Positions 35,458 through 47,231 of a stretch of DNA of 64,000 nucleotides are shown here, in pieces. Below the pieces are notes generated by a model. That model searched no databases and was not told the origin of the DNA. It saw only the letters and a list, made by a program, of their open reading frames with translations. A program made the translations under genes and the position numbers. Origin of the DNA: Platynereis dumerilii (taxonomy: Eukaryota; Annelida; Polychaeta; Phyllodocida; Nereididae); contig JAPTHN010000101.1 of NCBI GenBank assembly GCA_026936325.1, positions 1,044,001 through 1,108,000 on the forward strand, in the 5' to 3' direction. Position 1 is the stretch's first letter; each line of letters begins with the position of its first letter.

Positions 35458-38400
35458 GTAATTTGAGAAGTGATAATTTTTGCCACAATAAACCCAGTTT
35501 ACAAATTATGCTGGATATCACACAGACAAATTATTGTGATTAAAAATATGTTCAGGTGGCTTAAAGCGTCAACCAGATGATCTTTGGGGATGATGGGTGT
35601 GTCAATTTTTAATGTTTAGGCAAATTCAAAAATGTGTGTTTTGACCTGGTGAATCCAAATATGTTCTCGAAATGGCGATACGACAATTCTTACCTACTTC
35701 AATTTTGGTTCAAAGTTTCAATGTTTTTTTTGGTTTTCGACCATTTTCGCCAATCCGCGGTTTTCTATAACTTTGACAGTATTTGTCATACAGCATGGTT
35801 GGAAAGCTCTCAAAAAGACCTACATTTTGAATACCAACATCAATGGTCTAGGACGATATTTTGACAAGCATCGACTCTTCGGCCGGCACTTTTCAGAAAT
35901 GAAAATGTTGCTGACTGATTAATCTTACTAAAAAAAGGCTTTTAAATTTTTTTCACTGATAATTGCTGTGATTCACATTCTCCAAGTTCCAGAATGTCCA
36001 AATACAAAATCCTTTTTGATTTTTACCATGGGAGTGCCTCGCTTGTGATTGATCAAGTTTTAATGTTAACGTATATTACAACCACAGGGGCCCTTGAACA
36101 AAGATTATGAAGCATATATATATATAGTCCAAAACAACTTGGTTCAGAAGCCCCTGTGGTTACAACAGGGCACAATGAAGGGTCACAGGTCTGGGTCTAC
36201 CATTCCCCCTACTACCTTTCATTATAAATACGTACTCATTAGAGTCATAATGTTTTTTTCAGGATTTGGTTAGGGGTTGAAGACAAAGTGCAAGAAGGAA
36301 AATTTGTGTGGGACGATGGAACAACATACTCCGGATGGCCCCCTTGGAAGGTCACCTTTCCGAAAAACGACCTTGGGACAAATTGTGTATTATGGGATGG
36401 CGACTACTGGGAGCAGCGGAACTGCTCAGAGAAACACGAATATTTATGCTACATGGAACAAGACCCTGCTACAGGTTTGAGTTTATTTTTACCAGGGCCC
36501 GATTTTGTTGACAGAGCTAAGATCGTGTAGGTTTAAGGTTTGCCCCGCAGTGTGAGGTCACATTCCAATTTTGCCAGATCTTTTAAATTCAACATAAATT
36601 TATATATATATACTTTCTGGAAGGATAGTAAAATTTTAACGAAACTTCAATATGGAAATGTAGTAAATGGAAAAAAAGCTGATGATTTATCATTCCATCG
36701 GAATAATATTTTTTACTCACCATCTTGGGCTTGAACCCCATCTGACAGGGAATTTCATTACCCAGCCATAATGTATTTTGACATAAACTTTGCAGTTATT
36801 GTAAATTTAGTATTAGTTTCTTTTTGAAGGGACTTGTCATGCTGCCGCGACTCCTATCACTGGTACAACTTCCTGCTTCTACCACGGAACATATGCGCTG
36901 ACGGTTGCCCAGGCGAGTCCAAGATGTGCCACCATGGGGGGACCCTCTGGACACCTTGGGATTATTGCAAATGTTACTATGATGGAGTCTATCAAGACAC
37001 TTCTCAACCCAACTGTTCCAAGGTAATATTTTTTTAAGTGTTTTTTTTTTGGAACAAAACAGGTTTTATGAAACATCAAATAGCAATGATGGGGCAACTG
37101 CCTTGTAACTGATACACTTCCAACGTAAATTAAAGGAGCACAGGTTTTTGTGAGGAGATCGGTTGCAAAATTTGATGAAAAAACAAAAACAAAAACAGGG
37201 TGTACCCGAACTCAAACCCTAACCCTATGCATCAGCCTAACAATAACTGTAACCTTAATTTTAAACCTAGCCCTCAGTCTGTGTTCACATCTAATGTGTT
37301 GAGCCTGTGTTTTGTCATTACATTTCTGCTGCAGACATCCTTACATGTCCATTATTTTTTGACAGTTCATTCATATTTAGTTTAAACAGCCAAAAGGGGC
37401 TGACCATTTAATAATAATTGGGGGGGGGGGGTTGGAGTTTTCCTCAGGCTTGATGTTGGGTTGTGGTCAAAAATGGACTTGATATGATATCAGACTGCAA
37501 ATGGGTGATTCTTTAGGATTTATGCTGATCTTTAGTTGTCCTGGACAATCTGGCTTATATATACTCAGTTCAAATCATTTAAGTGGCAATCATCTATACT
37601 ATAGTCAGTTCCAGTGAATAAATCCAGTCATGGCCGTTTCAACTAAATAAGAATGAACTGACAAAAATACTGAACATATAAGGATGCCTGCAACAGAAAT
37701 ATTACGGAAAAAGAGCATCAGTTGTGAAAATAGACCCATGGATAGGTCTAAAGTTAGGGTTACAATTAGGGTTAGGTTTATTGATAGGGTTAGGGTTTGA
37801 GTGTGGGACTGTAGGTCGGCCCTGTGTTTTTATATTACATTCCTGCAACTCATCTTCTCACATGTTAATTTCCCCTGACATCCGATGTATGATATCCTGC
37901 TGAAACAGCCATAACTGGCAACAATAATTTAAAAAAACCCTTGCTCCTTTAATGAGTGAGAAGTGTATGACTTACTACCTGAGTTCAGTGTAAGAATACA
38001 CTCATTTGGTGTGCTTGAAAGTATATTTAGAAACTAATATCAAATATTGTCCATCTCACATATACAAGTGATAGAGAGAAGTCTCTCACAGTCACAGTTT
38101 GTTGGCTTTCTTGGTTTCAGTATCACCTGCCCCATGCACCTAGATGAATTTTCAGTTTCCATGGCCACCACAGAATGACTTTAAAATGACCAAATTGTCC
38201 AAAATTTTGGAATTCCATTCCAAATATGCTGAATTTTATCCTGTGAATAATGTATAGTCCCACATTGGAAATAAGTGTCCACAAAAAAAAAACTTTCTGA
38301 ACACCCCTCGTATGTATCTGTGTGATGTTTTTTATGTTAATACAAATCAATTTATAATATCTTGTTCGGTATCACTTTCTGTATGTCAGTTGCTGGATCG

Positions 38401-39590
38401 GGCTAAACGATGACACCGAGAAGTTCTCCTTCGTCTGGCCGAACGGTGTCCACGTACCTTATCCTTGGTGGATGAAGATGATGGTTGGAAATTACCACGA
38501 TGCGGCAGATTGCTTCGTTTATCAAAATGGCGTCTGGAAAGACAAAGGTTGTGGGAATTCGGCCTACGTAATTTGCCAATTCAAGCCTCTTCAGCTGGAA
38601 ACAACCACTCCTGCTGCTGTTACCTCCGCAGCGACTGTTACTACCACTACCACGGAACAAGCTACCACTACAGAACAGCCTACTACGCCTGATGATGTTA
38701 CCACCCCCGATCCAATCAGTAAGTAATATATATATATAACTCTTTATAAGTTGTGTTGTAATGACTGTATTACACTCCTGCTCATAAATATGGAATACTT
38801 ATTTGGAAAAAAGGTGTCAAATAAAAGTAAATTTCAGAGTGTGAATGTAAGCAAGGTCAATTGTAAAGGTCAAGTCATCTTCTCTAATCACTCTTTGAAA
38901 GCCTCAACTACATTTTTTGCAAGAATTTTAAATTTTTTGTTGAATGCACCTCGCCCTAAAAACCCCCCTGAATTTCCATATTTCGTGCTGCTGTAACTTT
39001 CATGGGGTTAACATTGCAGCATGCATTTTAAAGGGCAGCATGTTCTTCCCTTTAGCGGTCATTGGAAGTAGTATACCATTGAATCAGATGATCATGTGCT
39101 CCAACAGAAGTTGCTAAAGTTGTCAATTTCAATGGAGAGTGTTGAAGCATTCCATATTTATGAGCAACAGTGTATTATATTTAATTGAAACAGCCATACC
39201 TGGAACTTTCTATGATTGCTGCCTTGCTCCCTTAAATAATGTGCGCAGTGTAGTTCAGCAGGCAGTTTCTTTTTGACAGAAGTCTGAGTCTCTAGTTGTA
39301 TACTTATTAGTGCTTAATTACCAAACTTCCATATTCTTTCAGTTTGTGGCCTTGAGCAGGAAACCAGAGATTTCAACAACGTCTACTTGAAGAAATCCTC
39401 AAACAAGGCGGCTCTGGGAGCAACGCAAGAAAGTTTCGCGACTCCGCATTTCCACCGTTGTACACAAGCTTGCCTTCAAGCGCAGGACTGTGGGTCTTTC
39501 AACTACAACTCTCAAACAGGAACTTGCCAATTGTTGCAAAAATGTGGCCATGTCCTTACAGTCAGTCAAGGGGTTGATTATTATGAATGA
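35241..39590 (+). CDS. Lectin gene 1: secreted-type protein, CTLD-CTLD-Thr linker-PAN (5 exons, 5' exon missing)
   Basis: Five exons at 35241-35457, 36263-36474, 36830-37022, 38390-38718 and 39343-39590 splice with consistent phases (1-2, 2-1, 1-2, 2-1, 1-stop) into about 399 codons. The order is CTLD1 (exons 1-2), CTLD2 (exons 3-4), a Thr/Pro-rich, mucin-like linker (exon 4 end), and a PAN/apple-like cysteine domain (exon 5). Typical CTLD landmarks are present (IWLGVED, SCWIGLNDD, NCV, closing C). The calcium/sugar motifs EPN/QPD and WND are not conserved (FPKND and YWEQRNC in CTLD1), so classic sugar binding is doubtful. The entry phase 1 implies an upstream exon ending in G, presumably the signal peptide as in gene 2; I could not locate it. 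AATAAA lies at 39945. The protein is probably extracellular and acts in recognition or adhesion. Confidence 0.88.
35458..36262 (+). other. Gene 1 intron 1
   Basis: 805-bp GT-AG intron of AT-rich sequence with a short TA run near 36114-36125; no repeat pair recognised. Confidence 0.8.
36263..36474 (+). CDS. Gene 1 exon: CTLD1, C-terminal half
   Basis: Acceptor TGTTTTTTTCAG, donor ACAG|GTTTGA. Encodes IWLGVEDKVQEGKFVWDDG, then GWPPWKVTFPKNDLGTNCVL and WEQRNCSEKHEYLCYMEQD. It has the WIGL-type core strand and two conserved cysteines. FPKND stands where EPN/QPD is expected, and WEQ replaces WND. Confidence 0.9.
36830..37022 (+). CDS. Gene 1 exon: CTLD2, N-terminal half
   Basis: Acceptor TTTCTTTTTGAAG, donor CAAG|GTAATA. 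Encodes TGTTSCFYHGTYALTVAQAS, then PRCATMGGPSGHLGIIANVT and a helix-like MMESIKTLL. The exon is exactly 193 nt with phases 1-2, the same length and phases as the equivalent exon of gene 2 at 60265-60457. Confidence 0.88.
37200..37390 (-). mobile_element. MITE family 1, partial, inverted
   Basis: CAAACCCTAACCCTATG ... CTGCAGACATCCTTACATG ... TTCATATTTAGTTTAAACAG matches the complement order of the fuller copies, including the telomere-like CCCTAA words. Confidence 0.7.
37560..37965 (+). mobile_element. MITE family 1, nearly full
   Basis: Left part ATCATTTAAGTGGCAATCAT is degenerate. The centre has TAGGGTTACAATTAGGGTTA and GATAGGGTTAGGGTTTGAGT. The right end CTTGCTCCTTTAATGAGTGA is followed by GAAGTG and TA. 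Confidence 0.75.
38390..38718 (+). CDS. Gene 1 exon: CTLD2 C-terminal half plus Thr-rich linker
   Basis: Acceptor TTTCTGTATGTCAG, donor ATCA|GTAAGT. Encodes CWIGLNDDTEKFSFVWPNG, YPWWMKMMVGNYHDAADCFV and VWKDKGCGNSAYVICQF, then about 36 residues dominated by T, P, A and E (for example TVTTTTTEQATTTEQPTTP), a likely O-glycosylated spacer. There is no EPN or WND motif. Confidence 0.9.
38773..39172. mobile_element. Tc1/mariner-like MITE, 400 bp, in gene 1 intron 4
   Basis: Ends CACTCCTGCTCATAAATATG and, in complement, CACTGTTGCTCATAAATATG, with TA on both sides (38771-38772, 39173-39174). Single-end relatives lie at 25821-25845 and 62985-63080. Confidence 0.9.
39180..39251 (+). mobile_element. 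MITE family 1, right-end fragment
   Basis: TAATTGAAACAGCCATACCT ... GATTGCTGCCTTGCTCCCTT ... ATGTGCGCAGTG followed by TA. Confidence 0.7.
39343..39590 (+). CDS. Gene 1 last exon: PAN/apple-like domain and stop
   Basis: Acceptor ATATTCTTTCAG. Encodes CGLEQETRDFNNVYLKKSSN, then FHRCTQACLQAQDCGSFNYN and TGTCQLLQKCGHVLTVSQGV, ending DYYE and TGA. The spacing RCTQACLQAQDCGSFNYNSQTGTCQLL fits the cysteine core of PAN/apple domains, which mediate protein or carbohydrate contacts. This fold assignment rests on pattern only. Confidence 0.85.
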
Positions 39591-40462
39591 GTTAAACAAA
39601 GTAATCATCGAAAGAGGCACCGGGTATTTCTGCTGCGTACAATGGTGATGAACAGAATTTTTCTTTCAACTCGTTACAAATATTACTAGGCCTATGACCG
39701 GCACTTTGAAGCCGTTTGACCTTCAGAGGTCACCAAAACGTTGAAACGGCTTCAAAACGCCCCGTTCGATAATTAATATTATGGACAACTGTGGACATCG
39801 AAGTGACTTAGCAAGATGGCTGCCTGGTTGTATACTCCCTCAATCGGGAGTAGAGAAAGGTTCATGCTTGAACGGGGATGCCAAAGGGTATATTTTGCAT
39901 TGTAACATCTATTGAGATAGGACACCGTCTATGCGAAAGACTAAAATAAAAAGCGCTGTACTTTTGTGCATAATCTGTTCAATAGAAGATCTGCGGAAGT
40001 GATTATGATTGATGGTGGACGTCGGTTCTCAAAATATAATCTCTGATCATAACTATTGTATACTTGTCAAAATGACAATGACAAATGTAGTTTATCTGAT
40101 GCATTATAAGCTATTATAAATAGCACAAATTTGGTTGTGTAAAGTAATCTAATGAATAATATTATTGAGATCTATGCAGGCATATTGATATGAAATAGCC
40201 GCCTTTGTCAATTCATAGATACGAGATAGAATCCATTGTACTACATTGTATTCATTAAACCTGATATTGCATAGAATGCAATAAATTATGCTGCAGTGAT
40301 TGTGAACGTATTAAATAAAGCAATATATGCATATGACGAATTATGTTTTTTGAGTGATTAATTTTGTTATAGTAGACCACATGTCTTAAAATCAGTGCAA
40401 ATATATCACTTTGGGAACCAGATGTGGTTTTTGTTGAGAAAATGCTTCCACTTTTTAAAAAG
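39591..40462 (+). other. Downstream of gene 1: 3' UTR and flank
   Basis: AATAAA signals occur at 39945-39950, near 40283 and near 40313; any could end the gene 1 transcript. A self-complementary stretch (TTTGAAGCCGTTTGACC / ACGTTGAAACGGCTTCAAAA, 39705-39757) can form a stem in the presumed 3' UTR. Confidence 0.45.
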
Positions 40463-41018
40463 CCTGTAAGTTTGATATGCAAAACAGAGTGGACTGTTGC
40501 AATGTAAAATCACGCTGTGAATCATCATACTGATGATTTGACATGATCATACCAATGCTTTCCATGTTAATTTGATTTAAGGAGACTTATCGCACTTGTT
40601 GGTGACAGCCTTACGAAAGGATAATGCATCTGATTTTCAATCCAAAATCAGTTACAGCGAAACACTTTGATATAGAATTAAAGTGGACTGTGGCACTGTG
40701 AAAAAGGCACTTCGTGTGTCATCATGCTGATGATTTGTCATGATCAGCCCCGATACTTTCAATGTTAATTTGTTGAAGGAGACTTATCCCACTTGTTGGT
40801 GACAGCCAAACGAAAGGATTATGCATCAGATTTTCACTCTAAAATTTGTTATGAGAAGTCAAATGGCCTTCTCTTGATCATGACTAATCAAACTGCCTCT
40901 ATGTTTCACATACAGTAGAGAAGACGACACTCCATCGGCTATTATAACTCACAGCATGCCAAAATCTGTCTGAAGCAACATTCATTTTTTGCATATCAAG
41001 TTTACAGGCTGTAAAATT
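40463..41018. mobile_element. MITE with AGCCTGTAAACTTGATATGC ends, expanded copy
   Basis: The left AGCCTGTAAGTTTGATATGC is inverted at the right as GCATATCAAGTTTACAGGCT. The interior block (GTGGACTGT ... CATCATGCTGATGATTTG ... CACTTGTTGGTGACAGCC) is present twice in tandem, unlike the shorter sister at 59833-60206 with one unit. Confidence 0.78.
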
Positions 41019-41527
41019 AAGCATTATGAGGATATCAATTTTAGCATGAATGTCATTAAACATGATATACATATGCTAATTAATAATAATATTACGATTT
41101 TGACTGCAATTATTTTCAAAATTAGTTATAATCAGGGCTTAAACTTGAAAATTCTGACAAGCTCAAATACTGTAAAACAGTGCATCTGTAGGTTGGAACG
41201 TATCACTTATTAGGTTGGCAGGTAGGTAAATTTTTATTTAACGTCATAATCAATCAGTCACAAGATATTTTATTATTTACGCAAAGATTAAGTAAGGTTA
41301 AATCCTAGACTACATCATGGAAACACCGCCAGAAGTTTCTGTCTTTCTGTCAAATGGTGACGCTAAATTTTAATTTTGATTTAAAATGGGAGAGAGAGAT
41401 ATTTATTTTGACTATAACAAGTTTTACAGACAAATATTTCATAATATATGGCATAATAATTAGATTGTAAATAAGTCACTTATGTAACGCTGTCGATGCT
41501 GCCCCCTTTTGGTAATTCATTATATAT
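41019..41527. other. No recognised feature
   Basis: AT-rich sequence between a MITE and the LINE 3' tail; nothing gene-like. Confidence 0.4.
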
Positions 41528-42372
41528 GGTATGGTATGGTATTATTTTTATTTAAGTGACATGTGTGTACATTTACAACAAATTCAAAATAAAAATCAAA
41601 TCACCACACCCAAACCCAACCTGGGTTCATATGTCACTATGAATGTAACTAAAAAAGAAGATTATCCAATACATCAACCATAATAAAAATAAACAGTAGA
41701 AAATAAAAGTTAAAGAACACAACACAGAATCTTAGTCATCAAATATCAAACAAGAGCAAACCCAAGGAAAAACAGAAAAGTCAACATAAAATGAAAATGT
41801 TGGACGACACACCATAATCGATTCCCTTTTACATTTTTAGAAAAGAACAGCATATTAATTTTGACTAATTGACACAGTTTATGTATATTTTATAAATTAC
41901 GTTACCTACAATGGATGACACGCTCACTCAATTTAACAGCAACAACTTTGACGTTTCATATATATATGGAAAAGAAATATGCTTTGACGACACTAATTTG
42001 ATGAGATAAACACACTACACCAAACATCTTTTATAGACTCAACGCTTAGATGAAAATCACAGCTGCGCCAGAGTAGATTTCATAGATATCTTTTTTAATG
42101 AGATTCACATACTAAGGCGCGCACATTTCAATATCATAAACTGTAGCTTGGATGAGACCCACACACTGGGGCAAGTCTACTCTTTTCACGAGCCCAGTTA
42201 GTGATAGCAAACACTGGTAAACATACTCTGCAGTGTCTTTTACAAATTCCTTAGACATCAGAAGTAGCATCTTTTGATCAACATTTAGATCTTGCGAGTC
42301 AGGATGGAATTGTCCTAATTTGTCGAAGAACCTCTGCCGAATGTCATCATATAGATTACATCTTCTTATCTT

Positions 42373-42660
42373 CTTACTAATATTAAAATAACAGTGTCCG
42401 GCATTTATCTCAGTTTCTACTTAATTCTTGGCCTTCTAACTTTCCCCATTCTTCCTCATGCTCATAGGGAGCTACTGCTGCATTTTCATCCAAATTACTT
42501 TCTTCTAAATTTCCTAATTAATGATAATTAGTTTCAAGCTGTTTCGTATACAATACACAAGAGGGCAGCAGCTGCAAGATCTCTACCATCTTCCACTGAC
42601 CCAAGGTTGTGATAATCCCATACATGCGTTACAACTCCTCCTCTTAAAACTATTTACACG
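42373..42660 (-). repeat. ~290-bp dispersed repeat inserted in the LINE
   Basis: It splits the LINE frame between FKC and NLYDD and is bounded by TGCAAT on one side and TGTAAT on the other, a likely short target duplication. Its complement aligns with 53432-53735 (shared GGTAGAGATCTTGCAG, GCCCTCTTGTGT, GAAACTAATTATCATTAATT, and an AAGATAAGAAGAAG-type tail). It could be a SINE-like element, but no A or B box is evident. Confidence 0.75.
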
Positions 42661-42840
42661 GACACTTATTGCATTTAAATATAAAATGCACCTCATCCTC
42701 AATTCCATTTAAGTTACAAAAGATGCATAATCTGAACTCCAAAGGTATTTGGGTAAATCGCCCTGTTTCCACCTTCAAAGGTAGTATAGGCCTACCACTT
42801 CGCAATTGGGCAAGAACTGAGCGATGAGCACGATCATGTA

Positions 42841-43650
42841 CACTACCCTCCAAAAGTTTGAATACACCTGGAAAAGTGAGGTTTCTTTCAAAAATACTTG
42901 ATTTTGAATGGAATTTTTGCTTAATATTTACATCAGACAATAAAAGAAGTAACATTGAAGTCAGAAGTTGTCTTTATTTTGTCATTTTAGGTCATTTTGG
43001 TTGAAATTTATGGCCTTTCTCGATATCCCAAATTTTGGTATTTAAGAAAAAATTGTCACAACCGAGTTATCTTCTAGGTTTATGAAATTTAATCATATCT
43101 AAGTGTTTCCAGAGTTGTAACATGATCGTAACAGTTATTTTAAACCCCAAAAAGACAGTTTAAAAATTGGACATTGACCACTCAAAAATACTAAATTTAG
43201 ATAATTTCGGGTCACCATGAAGTATAATCATAGAATGTATCTTCTCAAGTGAAAATTATTCTATTTGAGCTGTTTCAGCATTGTTTTGACCCAAAACTAG
43301 CCAAAATCAGTATTTTTGTGCAATTTTCAATGGCCATTATCTGGTCTGAAACTACTGTTAAAATCATCACAAACCAGTGGAAATGTGTGAAAAATGATAA
43401 AATGTCATAAATACGGAAGATAGCTGTGATTTTATAGCTTTTCATAGAAAATGATAAAATGGGATATCGAGAAAATTATATAAATTTATACCAAAATGAC
43501 CTAAAACCATGAAATATGGACACCTTATGGCCTGAATGTGAATATCCATGTTGTTTGATGTCAGTATAAAACAAAAATTGTATTGGAGATGAGGTATTTT
43601 TGAAAGTAATGTAACCTTTTCAAGTGTATTCAAACTTTTGAAGCGTAGTG
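42841..43650. mobile_element. Tc1/mariner-like element, 810 bp, long TIRs, inside the LINE
   Basis: Ends CACTACCCTCCAAAAGTTTG and, in complement, CACTACGCTTCAAAAGTTTG, with TA on both sides (42839-42840, 43651-43652). The similarity of the arms extends inwards about 200 bp (TCATTTTAGGTCATTTTGGT, TTTCTCGATATCCCA and their complements). No transposase frame is visible. Removing it rejoins the LINE frame at ...YVYQ/VHDRAHR. Confidence 0.9.
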
Positions 43651-44029
43651 TACCTGATATACATATGGGTCGCACTTATGGTGAAATTTAAATCTTTTGT
43701 AAAATATCATATCATTATGCAAGCATGTTTGAACTGGTCACTTCATCATCTCTTGATGATTTTTAACATTTGTATTAAAGGATAATAGCTGGAGTAGGAG
43801 TTTGAAAAGATAAACGAATAAAATGAATGACATATATATGGAAACTTTGAAGAAGAATAAAGCAAACAAGATTTCACAAAACTCTTTCACAAAAGCAGCA
43901 CAACAGATAGAGACCTTTGCCTGGTTTTCTGTCATCGCTGATATGCAGCTCCTCCTACACCTGTATGGTATCAAAGTATTTGCAGAGCTTCAGCATTTTC
44001 TGTTATAATCCAAAATTGTAAAAAAAAAA

Positions 44030-44787
44030 TTTGATTCACTGTGGCAACATACGGGGACACAGTGAATCAGTGTTATGAATATAACCATCTAGTTCAAAGA
44101 CAATAAATAAAACAAAGTAGATAGTGTCTCTGATCAAAGTTTATTTTGCCAGTAGCATTTCCTGAGGTTTAACAGCCACTTAACCAACTTAATACTCCAA
44201 AACAAAACAGCCTTGTCATAAGATTCTTACCGCTTGAAATAAATCAACTAAAAGAAGGGTAAGGTTTAATTTTTGGCATATTTGACGGTAAGGCATTTAC
44301 ATACAATTGTTTATTGTTGCTTAGAAACAATTAACCTATAAACAATTCATTATTCATACATGGGTTGCAGTTAATCACTGAATGCAGTGATTCACTGTGC
44401 CCCGTAGCAGCCCCGATTCACTGTGACAAGTGTAATTAATTCAACTAAAATCTTTATATCTTGATAATTGCAACTATGTGCTTCTGAAATACCAATGCAT
44501 TACTTTCATTACATGTTCCTTTCACATATATCATAAGTATGCTGTGTTAATCCTGGATAACCTGTACTATATTACAAAAGTTCATAATCCAAAATATCAG
44601 GAATTAGTGCTCAAAATCATATTTTACCCAAGTGCAACATGAGCAATTTAGGATTTCATGCTTGAATAAGTATGCTGGACTAAACAGCCACCCTGTAGAT
44701 GGCACATCATAGCAATTTATGGTTTCAGTATTCAGAAATAGCCACTGATTTACTGTGTCCAGCGATTCACTGTGTCCCCGTTTCCCC
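44030..44787. mobile_element. MITE with GATTCACTGTGTCCCCG motifs
   Basis: The right end GCGATTCACTGTGTCCCCG is followed by TTTCCCC and TA. The complementary word CGGGGACACAGTGAATC is at 44052. Internal copies lie near 44382-44432 and 44741. The left boundary is damaged and a clean TA there is not certain. Confidence 0.7.
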
Positions 44788-44874
44788 TATTCATTTACAA
44801 AATCCTATGGAAACTTTGTAAAAGCAGTTCCCGCCTGTTAACCATGGAATAATTGTATTTGTGTTGTGATAGGT

Positions 44875-44975
44875 AGAGTTGGGAGTCAAAGTCGTAATTC
44901 AGAAAACGTAACGAATGAGAGTCTAAGTCGCTCTTCAGAAAGCCAAGGAGTCGGGAGTCGGAGTCGGAGTTGGTT
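44875..44975 (+). mobile_element. GGAGTC hAT MITE, partial
   Basis: GAGTTGGGAGTCAAAGTCGT ... GAAAGCCAAGGAGTCGGGAG matches the right half of the copy at 14165-14597. Confidence 0.75.
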
Positions 44976-45009
44976 TTAGTCATCTCTGCTTATTTTTGTA
45001 ATAGGCCTA

Positions 45010-45365
45010 CACTACTGACATTATTTAAGGGAACAAGGCAGCAATCATAGTCCATTCCAATTATGGCTGTTTCAACCAAATATGAATTAACTGTCACAGA
45101 TAATGAACACGTAAGTCTTGTAAGGATGTCTGCACATGTAGGCCTATGTGTCAGATGTAAAAAGCAGGCCAGGGCAAGGTTTAAAATTAGGGTTACTCTT
45201 AGGGTTATGTTTATGGATAGGGTTAGGGTTTGACTTTAGGTTGACCCTGTGGTTTTTCATTAATTTTCTGCAGCTGATCTCCTCGCATGTCAATTTTCTC
45301 TGCATGATATATTTTCACTGGATCAACCTTAGCTGTCAACAATAATGAAGAAACATAATGTGCAC
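45010..45365 (+). mobile_element. MITE family 1, nearly full
   Basis: Starts after TA with CACTACTGACATTATTTAAG, then GGCAGCAATCATAG. The centre has AGGGTTACTCTTAGGGTTA and GGATAGGGTTAGGGTTTGAC. The right end is degenerate (ACATAATGTGCACAAGG). Confidence 0.8.
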
Positions 45366-46556
45366 AAGGCACTTTAAAGCAGACCTTGTGGCATGCAGTG
45401 AGAATTTGCCATTAAATCATTAATAAGTGATAATAGTGAGAAACTTAGTTATATGTTCCCCCATGGCCCAAAATGTAAATGGGAAATGCATACGGGATTT
45501 TTGTTGTTGTAATCTGTTGATTGCTATTTGCTAGAGATACCCTTTTTTCTGTACAATTGCATTTGAAAACGTTTTCTTTATTTTGTAATGAATTGCTCAA
45601 TTAAAATAACAATGTGTCAGCCAATTAAACGTCACACCTTTGCAGAACAATGATATAGTGTTATGTATAGTGATAGAGAACGTCTCCTGCACATTTTTCA
45701 TACCAGCAAAGCTTGCTTTATTATAATCAGATCATTCATCCGTGTCACTGTAATTCACAAATAAGAAAGTCACAACACAGAAATATGAAGTTATTGGTCC
45801 CTAATTGGTAAAAAATCAGCAGCAATGCACAGGTCACAGTTGACTGCACACTTGCTCAGACCGATGCCTTGTTTGGGGAACCCCCTTGGAGATAAGGGGG
45901 GGGGGGGAGGCATATGATGTCATTCATTGCTACATTGGGTTGAATGGATTTCCCTTGCCAGAGAGTTTATTATGGGATTAACATGTACCAAAAGTTGATC
46001 ATTTCATGTTGAGGCCCATCACATGATACATGGTAAATGGCATTATGATAGAAGAGAGTAGGCGGCAGAAACTTGACCCACAAGATATGGCAGAATTTCA
46101 ATCTCATAGGCAGCTTCTCTACGAGGTCTGCCAAAAAAACACCAAACAATTGCTCCCTCAATTTGTGTGAGCCGTGTATTTCAGAGGTTTCGGGAGTATT
46201 GTTCAATTTCGCTGTTCATTTACTAATTTACTTGACAGTTCCATTTAGACCAGTCAGTAAATGGTTTACTTGAACAAGTCAAAGCCTTTTTGAGACAAAA
46301 CTTGGTACGGCATCCCTATTTGATCTTTCAGAGAAGTTTGAAAGATAAGTCAGCATACAGCTTTGTTGATATTGTCAATTTCTGCTGTCTAAGCACTTTT
46401 AAAATTGCATTCACTGATTTTGATTGACATCTCAGCACATTTCTCTTATATAGCATGCCAATCAGAAAGTTGCACATTGACATTTCAAATAATTGCTTTC
46501 ACTCATGAACTTAATTGAGATGTTTGTTTATCACCCTCTGAATACATTGAATGTAA

Positions 46557-46772
46557 GGCCGCACATATTTATTTTTTAGCTTCTCGGATCGACCGACCCA
46601 ACAGATATCTGTCTCACATATCCGGGTCTGACACCCTTATTCTGCCGGATACCGGATATCCTGAAAATTCCACTATCCGGCCAGATACCGGATGCCTTGC
46701 CGGGTATCCGTGCTTCCCTAGAAAAAGTGCCTTGAGAAGATCTCAGAAGCTAAAAATAAATTGTGCCTGGCC
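46557..46772. mobile_element. Harbinger-like MITE, GGCC ends, TAA target
   Basis: 216 bp flanked by TAA on both sides (46554-46556, 46773-46775). The left arm has TTTTTAGCTTCTCGGATCG and the right arm AGAAGCTAAAAATAAA ... CTGGCC. A 3-bp TAA duplication with inverted ends fits PIF/Harbinger. The middle has repeated TATCCGG/CCGGATA words not present in the other copies. Confidence 0.8.
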
Positions 46773-47231
46773 TAATTCACTTTTGCAGTGACTGAGTACA
46801 TTGACTCCCCTCCAATGAACTGCTATCTTTTCTTCGGTCGTTCTGATGTTTGTTGTCTCTGGCCTTGACGAAAGCTTTTAACTTTAATGGGACATTGATA
46901 ACATTTCGTTCCGCTGAATTGACTTCTGATATTGTGATATATGCCTAATTAAGTAAAGTACATACTTAATTGCAGCGGCAATGGCTTATCATCAAAGACC
47001 ATTGAAGTGTTGTTTTTAAATTTCTTGCGACTGATACATAGAAAATTTGTGAAATGCTGTTTGCTAGATCGCAGATCTAAAATTTTAGCGTCACTGGTTT
47101 GACAGCATGACAAAATCTTCGGGCGGTGTTTTTGAAACTAATATTGCTGACAACTAAAGAATTAAATACACATTTTATATTAAGATTTGCATACATATTG
47201 TAAGAAACAGCGGTTCAGCATAACGCATATA

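Larger units (their letters stand above)
37023..38389 (+). other. Gene 1 intron 3, carrying two MITE family 1 copies
   Basis: 1367-bp GT-AG intron. It contains an inverted partial MITE at 37200-37390, a G-run fragment at 37395-37440 and a fuller MITE at 37560-37965. Confidence 0.8.
41528..43730 (-). mobile_element. LINE, 3' end on the minus strand, split by two insertions
   Basis: Minus-strand peptides, in order from the 5' side: YKRFKFHHKCDPYVYQ (about 43.7 kb); then, across the Tc1-like insertion, VHDRAHRSVLAQLRSG, LPLKVETGRFTQIPLEFRLC and CNLNGIEDEVHFIFKC; and, across a second insertion, NLYDDIRQRFFDKLGQFHPD and KEFVKDTAEYVYQCLLSL. This is the conserved C-terminal tail of many non-LTR polymerases (GRF..IP.E.R.C.FC ... 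EDE.HF...C..Y...R). The 3' UTR runs to AATAAAAATAATACC with a (ATACC)n tail at about 41528. The RT core is missing. Non-functional. Confidence 0.82.

Noticed and set aside
36834-37037. Alternative frame through gene 1 exon 3 with many cysteines (MSCCRDSYHWYNF...)
   Set aside because: The frame that joins exons 2 and 4 by phase gives the CTLD sequence; this one is a shadow.
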